Shown: positions 44,180 to 57,500, counted from the first letter of the stretch. The stretch is 64,000 nucleotides of DNA from Batrachochytrium dendrobatidis JAM81 (GCF_000203795.2 NW_006281106.1:749302-813301); one strand, 5' to 3'. A program made the numbers and translations. Notes: generated from the letters alone by a model not told the origin.

Positions 44180-46999
44180 ATGTTTAAAGTCTTTGATAGA
44201 CTTCATCAACGCAAACCCATGGCTGGGTCAACTATCCAAAAGGTAGTAGTCTACATGAAACTGCAATTCATCCACTGGACTTTCTTGAGCACATGGCTTC
44301 TGTTTGCACTGGATAGTACATGCTATTCTGATTGTCATGGTCTTTAGCTTCATTCATGCAAACCATGTGTTACTACATTGATGATTTCCATTCGTGCATG
44401 CCATACACATGTATGTGTCTGTAAGTTTTACTAATCCTTTATGTTGACAATTCTTGATATTAGCTGTTAACCACAAAGACGGTCGGATTCTTGGGCGGTT
44501 TTTGCTTGCTTTTCAATCAAATGACTGGTCCTGCCATTCCATTCACCAGTGCCAACTTCCAAGATCCTGGGTGGTTATTCACTACAATCATGTACTTGGT
44601 CTTCTCTGTCGTATCCGGCTTCTCTGTGCTATTTCTAGTCGAGGCCATCAAGGTTATTCCCGGAAATTCAAATTTTCAGGTATCGACAACTAGTATTTCT
44701 TTACACCATCATCAGCACTATCCTGTCTAACCTGTGATATTTTACATTGATTGTTTCCTACTTGCTGTGATGGAACATAGGGTGACGTTGAATATGGCAC
44801 AATTATAAATTTCTACTTTGGCAAAAATCTGCACTTTGTTGCTCAGCTTGTCCTCTATGGTGCATTGCAATCCAATGCAATACAATGTATTGTTCTTACA
44901 GCCCAGGTGAGCAGTGTATTTTACTGGAATTACCGAAGCTGGTCTTTTGATGCTTACTTTGAATTTCTCTTTGTTGTTGACTTTGGAAATATAGGCTACA
45001 GACAATTTACTCATCAGCTTATTCGGTAGTACATGTGGCCTATCCTTTTCGAATGGATGGATGTGTGTAACCCAGCAAAGTATCTATGTTCCATCTCCGT
45101 TTGAAAGCAATCTGATGGTTTTTACCTTTGGACTGCTAGTTGTTATTCTATTTTGCCTTCCCCTTAGTTTCACCGACATGGACAACAATATTATGTTCAA
45201 CATCTGTAAGTTTTCATGATGTTGATACTATGTTCAACTATTTCAATCGATTTACCCAATTACTCTCTGCAATAGTAATGGCCATGCTTTCGATTGCACT
45301 CGGCACTTCCTGGATATACTCGTCATTTGTTACAGGATTAGATACTCGCCGTGTTCCTGCTGTAACTGGACTGACTCTCAAATACGGCCAAGTCGTGGGC
45401 ACAGTATTACTGAATCTAGGAGCAACTACTGTTGTTCCCACCTGGATCAATCTCAAGCATCGGGACGTCAGTGTACAAAATCTGGTGTGGATTGCTATTG
45501 GTGCATCAACTGCCTACTACATATGCATTGGTGTTTTGTGTGGTTTGGGATTCCCCCTAGACGAGTCTGGTAACTTGCTGCATTCTTTGCTGTTAGTTGG
45601 CAAGCCAGAACTGGTTGCTACCATTTCCATTGGCGTGTTTGCGTATGTCATGCTTTTGCCTTCGGTTCCTGTGAGCTTCATGGTTTCAAGAGACAATTTG
45701 GTTCAAAACGAAGTCATGTCCAAGCAATCTGCATCGTTCTTGTCCTTTGTGCTTCCGTGGATTCTGTTGATTCCACTTCAAACCGGTGTTGTCATTTATG
45801 ATTTTCAGACGTGGATGTCGCTATTTTTCACTGCCACAGCAAACTTTGTTATTCCATTTCTCATGTATTTCAAGTGTGTGGAGTTTCGTCGTAACTACAA
45901 CAAGAAGCGTATTTTAACTCTCAACCAAGTTAAAATTCTTCGTGCCATTCACAAAATATCGGATAAAATCAATCAATACATGGATAAACGCGCTAGCCGT
46001 CTTACAGGGACATCTTCTCAGACCATGCCTGAAATTCAGATTAACAATGTGCCTATATGTGCTCCTATACCAGATACTTTGTCCGCCATGAATAGTGCCA
46101 CGTCATCCTTTTTGTTGTGTCCTGGCTCTAAACATTCTGATTTATCTACCGTCTCTAAACCTGGACCTTCTGAAAAACTCTCTGATATCCCTGCTCCATC
46201 AGTTGACGAGCCTTCCCGACCACTCACGCCATGTCCGCTTGGTGCCATATCTGATCGAGATTCGCATACATACTCACTCGCCATATCACATGGAAAACAC
46301 TCGGATGATATCAGCCAGACATCTCGTGATGCTCAAGTTGTATTACGACATGAGTTTGCAGTAGATGGCACACCATTTGTTGATCCGGCTGATCTTGGGC
46401 TCCCTGTATCGTTTTTCCAAGATGATATTCCTGATCCTATATCACCTGAAGAATTGCATACTCATTCAGCTCTCCATTACGATCCACATGTAGATCATCT
46501 CCATACACCGCGAGGATTATCACAAATGCTTTTTGGAGAAAGACCTCGTAGCCCGATTGGTGTTGGCGGGCTACCTTCGATCCACATTATACCTGAAAGT
46601 CAATCTGATATAGGAGAGCATATTCAGCTTCAAACCAAGAATCTGAACAATGAAATTAAACCAGTTTTGGAAGGAGATTCAGGTGATAAACATATGCTAC
46701 CAGGTACCAGCGGTGCCACTTTACTGGGACCATTCCGATCACACTCTCCCGACCATCTTTCTGTAAACGTGGTTTCTTTTCGAAAATCAGGAGACCAAAA
46801 GTCACGGCCTCATTCCGAAGATTCATCGTGTTCTTTTCCACATGAACGCGAATATATTGCTCCACCATTTCGAGTTCTTCCCAATTGGCTGCATATTTCT
46901 GAACGTATGCTGGCACAAGTCCTTCTTGCATGTACAGGCACGATTTGTTTTGCAAACGTTGTGTTTTATGGATACCTCCAGGCAACTGGAAGTCAATAG
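44180..46999 (+). CDS. Multi-pass membrane permease, amino-acid-transporter-like, with long C-terminal tail
   Basis: Five exons (44180..44242, 44464..44679, 44781..44906, 44995..45205, 45276..46999) encode 779 residues with all phases consistent. About ten or eleven transmembrane segments lie in the first ~460 residues. TM1 begins TVGFLGGFCLLFNQMTGP, which has the glycine-rich pattern of amino acid/auxin-type permeases. ATISIGVFAYVMLLPSVPVS and FLSFVLPWILLIPLQTG are later helices. Residues ~480-740 form a long Ser/Pro-rich cytosolic region, followed by one more hydrophobic stretch at the C-terminus (AQVLLACTGTICFANVVFYG). The substrate cannot be assigned. The transporter architecture is clear; membership of the AAAP superfamily is inference. 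Confidence 0.6.
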
Positions 47000-47198
47000 T
47001 TTTTGTGTATCAATTTCCAATTCATTATTCACTTTCGCTTTTTTACGTTTAAATTAATTTTTGCTTAATGCCGAGTTGCTCAGACATGAATTGTTTATAA
47101 TTTAATGAGATTGGGGTTTATTGTTAATCGCCTGTAATTTTGGCTGGACATTGTGTATACACTCGATATCCAAGGTATTGTCTTGCCAAACATCGACA

Positions 47199-48503
47199 TC
47201 ATACCTTTTCGTCTAGTTTGAATTTCAAAACTTTGGCGCGGAGTTGCTCTTTGGTTTCCTCGTTGGCAAAAATATGGTCGATGCCCAGCTGAACCATGGT
47301 AATCACATCGAGTTTGGACATATTAAAATGATTGGCAATCAGTGAGTACTCGCTCGACAAGGTACATTGAAACACACCCTTGTCATCAGTCTATTTCCAC
47401 AAAAAAGCATCATGTTAGTTTTAAAAATCCGATTCAAAATGGTTCTATATTCTTTTGCACATGAATACTTGCACAGGGAATACATGGATGCCCTTCAAAG
47501 TAAAACCCATTGAAATGATGATCTTCGATACGTTCTACCGTCTTACACAGCAAGTTGGATGTCACACAGGCCTCAATGGGAATAGCATTATCAACGACAT
47601 GCTCGCGTAAAGCGTCTTTTAAAAATGTTCCATGTCCAATTCGATCCGGCATGAAATGAATCATATCTCGTGTTTCTTGCTCATGGTTTTTAATCTCTGC
47701 AACATGGAGGGTAACTACGTATCAAGGATGTGTGAGGTTTGGGAGTTGAGCAAGACTCATACAACATATGCATTTCAAAGTTTATACAAACTTTGCAATC
47801 GAGTAAAGCAAGATCGCACCTTTCAGTCCTGCTTCACGAGCCTGAATAAAAGCAGGTTCAAGATCCTTGAAGTTTCCAGCAGATGGCTCGCCACATAAAT
47901 CCACTCCAACCACGCCTTGATCCATGAATTCTTTAGCAAGCTGAACTGTTTCTAGTCCATCCTCCAACGAATGTCGACGATCCAAGCTCAAAATCCAACG
48001 CACCTGAATTGCACCTTTCAACATTTCTATTGCATCCTTTGTTCCTGCCAAACACGCTTCGATGTAAGTTCTTTTGGAAACAAGATCTGTTTCTGGATTA
48101 GATCTCGGTGTTGAGCGAAGCTCAAGGTATTCACACCCATCGGTGGAAAACTCGACAATAACTTGCCGAGTGATGTACCGAACATTTGCAATGCAGTTAC
48201 TGACAGCATATACAAACTTGAACAAGGGGAAAAAAGAGTGAATGGAGGTGAGAGAACACTGCTTTTCAAACGTAGCAAAATCGGCTTGAAGAGTTGCATT
48301 GGAAGGTTGCATCGAGATGAGATGACGGATAGTTTCACGGGATACGGATCCGTTGAGGTGAGCATGCAATTCCTATAATAATAAAGAGCATGAATCAACT
48401 GCAGGATACTTTTTACTCGAGCATTCTGATTCCAAACTGGGCTTACAATTTTAGGCATTCGCTTGCAAAAAGCAACCATATCACAAGGTTTGAGAGCAGT
48501 CAT
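47199..48503 (-). CDS. Adenosine deaminase-like protein (ADAL/MAPDA type)
   Basis: Four exons, complement(48447..48503, 47820..48372, 47473..47714, 47199..47390), encode 347 residues with consistent phases. The zinc-binding ELHAHLNGSVS starts exon 2. EYLELRSTPR and GVDLCGEPSAG follow. VTLHVAEIKNHE, with the third metal-site His, is created across intron 2. DRIGHGTF, the SNLLCKTV region and HPCIPCTDDKGVF, with the catalytic Asp pair, complete the site. The ELRSTPR motif and overall spacing match ADAL, which deaminates N6-methyl-AMP, better than classical adenosine deaminase. Intron 3 begins GCAAGT, a GC-AG intron; splicing it joins IPC to TDDKG exactly as the family requires. Confidence 0.92.
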
Positions 48504-49030
48504 TGTAGTATATAGAAATGCAGTCCAACAACTCCACAATAAACAAGTTGAAGGATAAGAATGAACAACCCTGATTCTAACCCATTGATTTATGTTGATA
48601 TGGTCTAAGCATCGGCGGAGTGACTGTCTAAACCATAGCATAGCACTGCGGATCCATACTATTAGTGCTCGGCCACATTCAAACTGTGGATCCGATTTAT
48701 TTTCATGTTGAATTCGGGTGTTGATCATACACGAACACCTTGTTTAGTAATCCGTTTTGTATGAATACGACAGTGAGTGTATGATGATGGCATAATGATT
48801 CTCATGAAATTTACTGGGCAATATTGTGTAGTTTGGTATGGAAACAACTGCGTTACCGAGATGTGTAACCATTGCTAAACTAGAACGCGAATGAGTCTAG
48901 AACACGCAGGTCTGTAAGCTCGACAATAAACTCGATATCTGAACCTAGTGATCGTACAATGAGTGGATAGTCGGTTTAAAACTATAGTTTATTAAAGAAT
49001 TCAGAATGTCGGTCAATGTGTAGTAAAATG
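48504..49030. other. Intergenic between ADAL and PTRHD1, mostly a subfamily-B element
   Basis: About 530 bp between two minus-strand genes. The portion from about 48755 rightwards is a subfamily-B element. The ~250 bp next to the ADAL start are probably its promoter. Confidence 0.45.
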
Positions 49031-49045
49031 CTAGTTCTTGTACAG
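48755..49045 (+). repeat. Subfamily-B MITE-like element abutting the PTRHD1 3' end
   Basis: The interior includes 'gatcgtacaatgagtggatagtcgg', the palindrome AAACTATAGTTT at 48979-48990 and 'cttgtacagttcg', which are blocks seen in the other subfamily-B copies in the same order. A terminus-like 'gtatgaatacg' is near 48758. The right side reaches the last codons of the PTRHD1 gene. Confidence 0.5.
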
Positions 49046-49550
49046 TTCGCATCTGGTAGTTTTGAAAAAGGGAAGAGCAACTGATCTCCGATATGGCAGA
49101 GTTGCAATAGCAGTGACAGTGTCTTCTGGCAATTCAACCCATTCCTCATGGTCCATGGCAGCCTCGCACATTAACTCCTGCAGTTTCCTCAACTGGCCAA
49201 GATTTTTGATTCCAAGAACCACTTTATGCATAGTTTCCAACTTGTCAAGGTACTCGACCACTCTAGAATCTGTTGGGTGCTTTGCAAGGACTTTTGTGAC
49301 TGCATGGCAGGCCTGAGTTACCATACTTCCCGATGGCCATGTCTAGATTCAGAATAAAATAACAATGGTCAAACAAGGGTAATTGTGTAAAAGCTAGAAG
49401 GCAGCTGGATGGTAGGGATTAAATGCAATGGATTACCTTTGCCAGATCTTTTCTTAAAACAATATACATGACAAGTGGATCATCTGCGGGATTGGACTGT
49501 ATACGGGAAGCAAGATTTGAATCCAATGCACAGTCGAGTGTAGCAGACAT
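49031..49550 (-). CDS. PTRHD1-type putative peptidyl-tRNA hydrolase
   Basis: Two exons, complement(49437..49550, 49031..49342), encode 141 residues and join in phase 0 at DLAK/TWPSGSMVTQACHA. The family landmarks are MYIVLRKDL, then WPSGSMVTQACHAVTKVL and LETMHKVVLGI. HEEWVELPED and TLPYRRSVALPFFK follow. Length and order match human PTRHD1, a Pth2-like fold that retains the hydrolase topology but whose activity is not firmly established. The start is 285 bp from the divergent flippase gene. The last few codons overlap bases shared with a repeat element. Confidence 0.88.
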
Positions 49551-49835
49551 AGCCCGCCTGTGTCTTGACAGAATACCAAGAGATTTGAACAGCAGAATGG
49601 TTTCGGCTTACAGGCTTGCACAGACGGGTGAACATTGACACAATTGAAACAAGCACGTGATTGACACGTGATGAAGCGTTGTGAAGCGCAGCCAGCAGAT
49701 TTGTTGCCTTGACTAATCGACTCGAGCCATCTGTTACTGTCGAAGAGGATCATCTAGTCTTGATTGTACTGCCACTACATTCACTGCTGCTACAAAGAAA
49801 CTGCTTCAGCAACTACTAGTGAAGCCAACATACAA

Positions 49836-52800
49836 ATGGGCAGGTTTAATCACCTTCTCGAATTCATGGGCATAGTCGATCAGCAAAGCAATCCCACTCA
49901 CCAAGCCATTGGAGAGCGAACTATTATTCTGAATGACCCTGTCAAGAACGGTGCTCAAAAATACCTTCACAATTCCGTCACTACTGGAAAATACACATTG
50001 GTTACCTTTCTACCCAAGTTCCTGTTTGAGCAGTTCTCCAAATATGCCAACTTGTTCTTCTTGCTGACTGGTACTGTTCAGGTGTGTTATCGCCACTAAC
50101 TTTTCTTGGATGTATGCCAGACATCATCAACTGCCCATCGTAGAACTCCATTCTACTCTCATACACATTGAGGATTCTGTTGGCATTTTATCATGATGGA
50201 TATAGACCGTTTTGATTGGGATTGTTAGCATGTGCTATGAACTAGCCACCTCAACCACCTGGATCTCAGCTTGTCAAATCCAGCAATTATGATGTTGACT
50301 TTACTAGTTTCCTTCCCATCTTAATTCACTTGCAGCATGAGAAGTAGAATTACAATATGCGTATCTGCTGATGGCCACATCCATGACTTTTGATGGATTT
50401 AAACAACACCTGGATTCACCATATTAAGGGGTGGAGGGACGTATTTAAAAATGCCGTTTTGACCCGCGAGGCAATGTCAAATCTGCCTCGACAAGAGCAA
50501 AGGGACTCTTTAACTGCATCAGGGTCGATGCAGTCAACTTGTTGATGCAATCTAGTGTTGGAATCTTTCATACAAGTTGTCATTTGCTGCTCTCCCTTTC
50601 CCATATTTGCATTGCTTCCACCATCTAATTTAATTATTTTGGTTTTGCCAAAAGGTCGGGTTGTCACCGCCCACATTGAAGATTGCGCCACTTTTGAATT
50701 TATTTTTCATGTCTGGACTGCTATAGTCTGGTGCTTCCAACTCCATCCTGTTCCCACTAGACTTGTGTTTGCTTGGTTTCAACCCAACTAACTCGTTCTA
50801 ATATTCGATTCTAGCTTATTCCTGGCATTTCTCCAACATCTCGGGTCGGTACTATCTTGCCGCTATCTGCTGTATTGATTCTGTCTGCCGCAAAAGAAAC
50901 TGTAGAAGATAGCAAGCGTCATCGTCAGGACGCTGAAATTAATGCTCGTCTTTGTAAAGTATTGCATGGTACTGCATTCGTTCCCAAAGCCTGGCGCGAT
51001 ATTGTTGTGGGAGATATTGTTCGTGTCGAAAATACCGAATACTTTCCTGCAGATCTTGTTGTCTTGAGTTCTTCAGAACCCGATGCTCTTTGCTACATTG
51101 AAACCAGCAATCTAGATGGTGAAACTAATTTGAAAATTCGTCAGGGTATTCAGGAGACCGCACATTACTTGTCTCCTGATGCTGTAGCCTCCATGAATGG
51201 CCACATCAAATCTGAATTACCAAACAATAGTTTATATACGTTTGAAGCTACTCTTAATTTGAATGGCAAAGAAGTTCCATTGGATCCTTCTCAGCTTCTC
51301 CTTCGTGGTGCCCAATTGCGTAATACCCGGTGGATCTATGGCATTGTTATCTTCACTGGCCACGAGACTAAACTTATGAAAAACTCAACCCCTACTCCTA
51401 TCAAGCGTACCAAAATGGAGCTAATTGTTAATATCCAGATTCTTGTTCTGTTTATACTGCTTGCTATCATTACCATCTCTTGCGCTGCTGGACAACTTGT
51501 TCGTCAGTTGAATGGCTCGTTTGAATTGGAGATTATCAGGATGAATAGAAATAATTCTTCCACTGATTTTGGCTGGAACATTTTAACCTATTTGATTCTG
51601 TTTAATAATTTAATCCCTCTCAGGTAAACAGATTTGGTGCTTTGCTTTGTAGTTTTTGTATGGTCTTGCCAATAGTTATCCATATGCTTACAATCCTTTG
51701 CTGTCTAGTTTGATTGTCACCATGGAGTTTGTCAAGTACTCACTGGGTACTTTGATCAATGCCGATCTGGATATGTACTATGAAGAGAATGATACTCCTG
51801 CCACTGCTCGCACCTCGTCTTTGGTTGAGGAGCTTGGCCAGATTGACTATATATTTTCTGACAAAACCGGCACGCTCACTCGTAATATCATGGAGTTTAA
51901 AATGGCTTCCATTGCCGGTATTGCTTATGCCGAGACCGTTCCAGAAGATAAACGTATGCGAATAGACGAGCATGGGCAGATGATTGGCTACTATGACTTT
52001 AAAACGCTGATTGAACATCGTGACAAGCACGAAAACTCGAAACTGATTCGCGAGTTTCTCACCATGCTTTCCGTGTGCCATACTGTCATTCCTGAAGCGG
52101 ATGAAACCAATCCAGGAAAGATTACCTACCAGGCATCGTCTCCAGATGAGGCTGCATTGGTAGATGGTGCTAGTTCGTTGGGATATTTGTTTCATACTCG
52201 CCGTCCCAAATCAGTAACTATTGCTGCTGTAGGTGAAAATATGGAATATCAGATCCTCAATGTCAACGAATTCAATTCAACTCGCAAGCGTATGTCTATT
52301 GTTGTCCGTGATCCATATGGCAACATCAAGTTGTATATTAAGGGTGCAGACACTGTTATTTACGAACGTCTTTCTGCCAGTGACCATTTTGGCGAAGCCA
52401 CTTCCATTCATTTAGAGGAATACGCCAATGAGGGTCTTCGTACTCTTTGTTTGGCATACCGTGATGTTCCCGAGGCGGAATACCTTGCATGGGTCAAGAT
52501 TTACGAAGCCGCTGCCAACACTATCAATAATCGTGGTGACGCACTGGATCGTGCAGCTGAATTGATTGAAAAGGAACTCACATTGCTGGGTGCTACTGCC
52601 ATTGAGGACAAGCTTCAAGATGGTGTGCCCGACACTATTCACACTCTCATGGAGGCTGGCATCAAGGTGTGGGTTCTTACTGGTGATCGTCAAGAAACGG
52701 CCATCAACATTGGGTTTTCTTGCAAACTTGTCACCTCGGAGATGAATATTTTCATTTGCAACGAAATCACTCATGCCGCTACTAAGCAATACCTCGAGCA

Positions 52801-54243
52801 GAAACTACAGTTGGTCAAGACTATTATGGGAACAAATGTTCCTAGACTAACCAAAATGTCAGGCTGGACTCGCTTTTGGAAAGGAGGTCTTGCCGTTGGC
52901 AAATTTGACAAGGATTTTGAGTATGATCTCGAACCACTTGCTTTTGTCATTGACGGAAAGACTTTAACTTTTGCTCTTGAGGATGACATCAAAGACATTT
53001 TCCTTGAACTTGCCATGATGTGCAAAGCTGTTATTTGCTGTCGTGTTTCTCCCTTACAAAAGGCCTTGGTTGTTAAACTTGTTCGCTTTGGTGTAACTGA
53101 ATCTGTTACGCTTGCTATTGGTGATGGTGCCAACGACGTGTCCATGATCCAGGCGGCCCACGTTGGTGTGGGTATCAGTGGTATGGAAGGTCTTCAGGCT
53201 GCCCGTGCTGCAGATTTTGCCATTGCTCAGTTCCGTTTTCTACGAAAGCTACTTCTTGTTCATGGTGGCTGGGCCTATGCTCGTGTCAGCAAAGTTATTG
53301 TGTTTTCTTTTTACAAAAACATTACGCTTTATATGATTCAGCTTTGGTTTGCTTTGATGAATGGCTTTTCCGGACAAACTCTTTTCGAAACATGGTCGTC
53401 TGTCTCGACATACAACGTTGTCTGGACAATCCTTCCGCCCATTGCTATTGGTGTCTTTGACCAATTTGTATCTGCTCGCGTTCTTGATCGTTACCCACAA
53501 ATGTACCAGCTTGGCCAACGAAACTCCTTTTACAATCATACAATCTTTTTCGGATGGCTGTTCAACTCCTTTGTCCACTCTGCTGCCATCTTCTTTATCT
53601 GGATGTATATTCTTGGCGACTCTGACACACTCAGTGACGGTCGCGTCGTGGATAACTGGACATTTGGGTCTATGGTTTATGCAACCAACCTGCTTACTGT
53701 CATGATCAAAGCCTGTCTGATTGCTGACCACTGGGTCAAGGTCACCTTTATTTCCATCTTTGGATCGTTTATTGCTTTCATGATTCTTTTCCCACTCGTA
53801 AGTGCACGTTTGCTATTGAGTATTTTAAAATATTTTTTAGCATGCATTTTACTAATTAACCCATCCCATTTTAACAATAGTACGTTCTCATCAATCCAGT
53901 TACCTCGCCTGAGTTGAGAAATTTGATTTATCCCATGTTCACTAATGCCAACTTGTGGTTAGCGCTTATTCTTATTCCGGTCGTCGTAAACCTGCGTGAT
54001 CTTGTATGGAAGTACTACAAGCGGACTTATAGTCCAAGAACATATCACATTGCTCAAGAGATTCAAAAGTACAACATTCCCGATTACAGACCTCGTATGG
54101 AGCGTTTCCGCAAAGCTGTACACAAGATTCGTGCTATTCAGCGTGTGAAACGAACCCGTGGATTTGCCTTTTCACAAAACGAAGGTGGTCAAGCATCACT
54201 TATTCGTCAATACGATACTACCCGTCGCAAGCCTCAGGGTTAA
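49836..54243 (+). CDS. P4-ATPase, aminophospholipid flippase (Drs2/ATP8A-like)
   Basis: Four exons (49836..50081, 50815..51623, 51709..53797, 53881..54243) encode 1168 residues with consistent phases. KYTLVTFLPKFLFEQFSKYA leads into TM1. The actuator domain has YIETSNLDGETNLK (DGET). LIVTMEFVKYS lies in TM4. The phosphorylation site is FSDKTGTLTRN, followed by the nucleotide-binding YQASSPDEAALVDGA. LTGDRQETAINIG, then CRVSPLQKALVV and IGDGANDVSMIQAAHVGVGI complete the P-domain. Six more membrane helices follow (for example HTIFFGWLFNSFVHSAAIFF). The enzyme moves phosphatidylserine or phosphatidylethanolamine to the cytosolic leaflet in Golgi or plasma membrane, normally with a Cdc50 partner that is not in this window. 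The N-terminus is short. Intron 1 is unusually long (733 bp). Confidence 0.93.
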
Positions 54244-54516
54244 ACCCTTGTGGTTTAAACTGGATGGAATGTTTTTTTTATTCACACCCATTGAGTCGTA
54301 TAGATTCAGACTACTTTGCACTCTTTTTTATCACCTCTTCGATTATTTCACTCCTCACTTTGATTATTTCACCCATGCTACGTTGAGATTAATAACACGC
54401 TTTTGATAAAACTTTTATTTATTTGTTTATATGGGGCTTGCTATTGCTAGAGCTTAAGTATGCTGCAAAGATGTTGTAGTCAAACAACAGAATTTAGTTG
54501 AAATTTGATTCACGAG

Positions 54517-57500
54517 TTATTTGTAAGATTTTTGACTGCTACTAGATCTCATGCTAGATGCAGATCCTGAACGACTTTGCTGGCTTAGTCGTTGATTCAC
54601 ATTGGCTGGAACACGAGATGGCCTGAATTGGCCATCGCTTCTTATACTTGATACAGATTCTGATCGACTGCGTGGCTCGGCTTGTGGCAAACCAACCGTT
54701 TCTAAAAAATATGTTAGTGATTGTCGTCCTGTGAGATGAAGAGTCAAATATTTAAAGCAAACTCGATTGGTTGTGCAGCTTACCGTTCAAATTGGTAGTT
54801 GAAATCTTTATGGTGTGGCCCACCTTTGTTCCTGCAAATATTCCACTACTTTGGCTGCCGGATTTGATCTTGGGAAATTGTGTTGATTCCGCAGTACCCT
54901 GTGTTTGTTCTGCTCTGCTTCCAGATCGAGAGTTTCTTTGAGAAGTGAGGGATTCAAACTCGAGTCGATCGTCGTGTGCATTTCCAACTACACTCGCGGC
55001 TCTAGAACTCACTCTAGAAAGCTGTCGAGAAGGTGGAAGCACACCTTGTTGTTGCATATGACTCCAAAGAATCTCTCCAAATTCTGGAAATCGTACACCA
55101 AGCTTGTTGAGTTCCGTAAGTATGGCAGTAGATACTTCACGCGCTTTTCGGACCCCAAAATCAAGCTCTTCTTGCGTTGGTTCTTGCGATCGTGCATTTT
55201 GTCCTTTGCTAACACGCAGTTTTTTGGAGGCAGTTTCTATCATCTTATTGGCACGATCTCGCTTTATCTGTTGATCCTGGATTTCCCTGTATATATTTTG
55301 TAATTTTGCTTCAAGTAATTGAACTGATTTTAGTTTTTCGGACTCATCTCCGGATGTTTTAATCAACAGCTGCTCCAACTGGTGTAATTGTTGCTGCAGA
55401 TCCTGAGCTATTTCTCGCTTTGATTTATAGTTTTCAATCACCTGTCGATACTCTGTCTCTAGCATCTCTTTATGCTGAATATCTTTACTATCCAGTTCTG
55501 CTCGATATAAATTCATACGATATGATTCGTTGCGATCATTCATCAATTTGAGAGTATTTTCCAATGCCTTGATTTCCTTTTCAGCTCGTCGAATGTTTGC
55601 GTCAAGTTCGTCTCCTTTTCGCTGTAGCTCTTCCCGTTCTTGTGCTGCTTTGATAACATAAAATGCCTGACTATGATCTTCTTGATCTTCTTCTGGTGCA
55701 AACTGAGTAACTAGAATTTCAAATCGTTTTTTGAGTTTTTCAACCTTTCCTACACGCTCACGAAGCTCAGCAGCAGCAGAATGGCGCTCCTCTTCGGCAT
55801 TTTTAATTTGAATACAAAGCATGTCTTTATGAATATCAATTTCTTTTCCACGCTCCTCCAAAGCCAGTTGAAGTTGCATTTGGTGTGATTCAAGATTGAA
55901 CACCTTGTCCGAGCGAGCATTTAAAAACCCGCGAAGTTTGCGAAGTTCAAGACGCAAAATATTCTCCTCGACCATTACCTCTTCCTTTTCTTTGGTTTTT
56001 GCAATAAGCTGATGAGATGCACTTTCGTTATACATGGTTAGCTCATCAATATTGGTAATGATTGATTCTTTGGTTTTGGTGAGTTGGTCCAACTGTCGCT
56101 TCGCGTGTCTTAACCCTTCTTGTGATCGCTTCAACTGGCTATTTAAAAGAGTCCATCGGGAAGATTGCTGATCAAGTTCAAAATTGAGTGTTTCGATTCG
56201 TTTTAGCAAATTCTCTTTTTCTTCGTCAGTTCGATCTCCTTGTGCGCGTCGAAGCTTTCTTTCTAGCTGTTGAATCTGGAATTCAATAGTATATAGTACA
56301 GCACGCTGTCGAAGTGCTTCTTGATCTAGCTTGTTAATTTTTGTCTTGAGATTTCGTACAGATGTTTCACCGCCAACAATCTCTGCCGCGAGATTCTTTT
56401 CTTCTTGACGATACTTGAACAGCTCTTGACTTTTTTTAAACTGAGCTTCACGAAGTACCTTGGTTTGGTGATCAAGCTCTTTATCTTTGATCTCTTCTTG
56501 TTTAAGTATGGCCTGAATTTCCTCACTTTTTGCCTCCATAGTCATGGTATCGTCGTCTATATGGATACGCTTTTGTTTCATGGCTTCAAGAACTTTGTGG
56601 TTTGTGTTGAGTTTTTTATGTCGCTCTTGCAGTTCTATTTTTAAATTGGTCAGTTCGTTTTTTTTATTGACCAGTTCAATTGCAGATTTGTTGAGTGTAT
56701 TTCGAAGTACTTCTACTTCGTTTTTGTATTGTTGAAGTGATGTTGTTGCCTCGACATGTTGTTCGCTAATCATTCACACGACAAATATGAGTTTGCAATA
56801 GCAGTTTAATGCATGCTGGGTTTATCCAAAATTTAATCCCTTTTATAAAAACAAAATAGTAAATTCATAGTTCACTACATACCGAGATTTGGCAATATTT
56901 CTCTCACACATGGTAATACTTTTTTCAATCTCACTGTTTTGAGTCAACTGCTGATTGAAAAACTCTTGACGATCTTTGAGCTGCTCTTGTGTGTTGCGAA
57001 TCACTTCTTTCTTGTCTTGGTAAGTTGCTTGACAGCGCTCAATATCTTGGTCGCGCTTTTTCATGTTATCAATAACTGCCTCCCATTGACTGATTAGGGT
57101 TTGACGCTCTTGATGAAGTTGTTTAAAAGCCTCAGTTGTTCGATCAAGCTCAATCTGTGCAACTTGTGTTTCTGTAACCTAATTGCATGCATTCGAGCAT
57201 ACGAGTTTCAAATCATGATAAAAGTCAATACCGCATTTATTTGCATCATCAGCAACAATAGCTGTTCACTTAAATCTTAGTTTACCTCTGCGCTCAAAAT
57301 TGCTTTTTTCTTGTTGACTTCGTGCATATATTTTTCCATGGACAAATTCAACTCTTTGATTTTAGCTTCGTCTTCTTTAGAATATTTAAGCAAAGCCATA
57401 TTATCCTCTTCTTTTTCAGATTGTACTCGAAGCCATTCCGCCAACTCCTCGTTCTCCAGTTTTAGCTCGGTGCGAATTGCTTCAATTCGTTCGTTTCCGC

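Noticed and set aside
48027..48728. 233-residue minus-strand open frame
   Set aside because: It overlaps the ADAL exons in a different frame, and the ADAL frame has all catalytic motifs.
51740..52195. Antisense open frames across the flippase gene
   Set aside because: They are shadows of a conserved P-type ATPase coding region with no motifs of their own.
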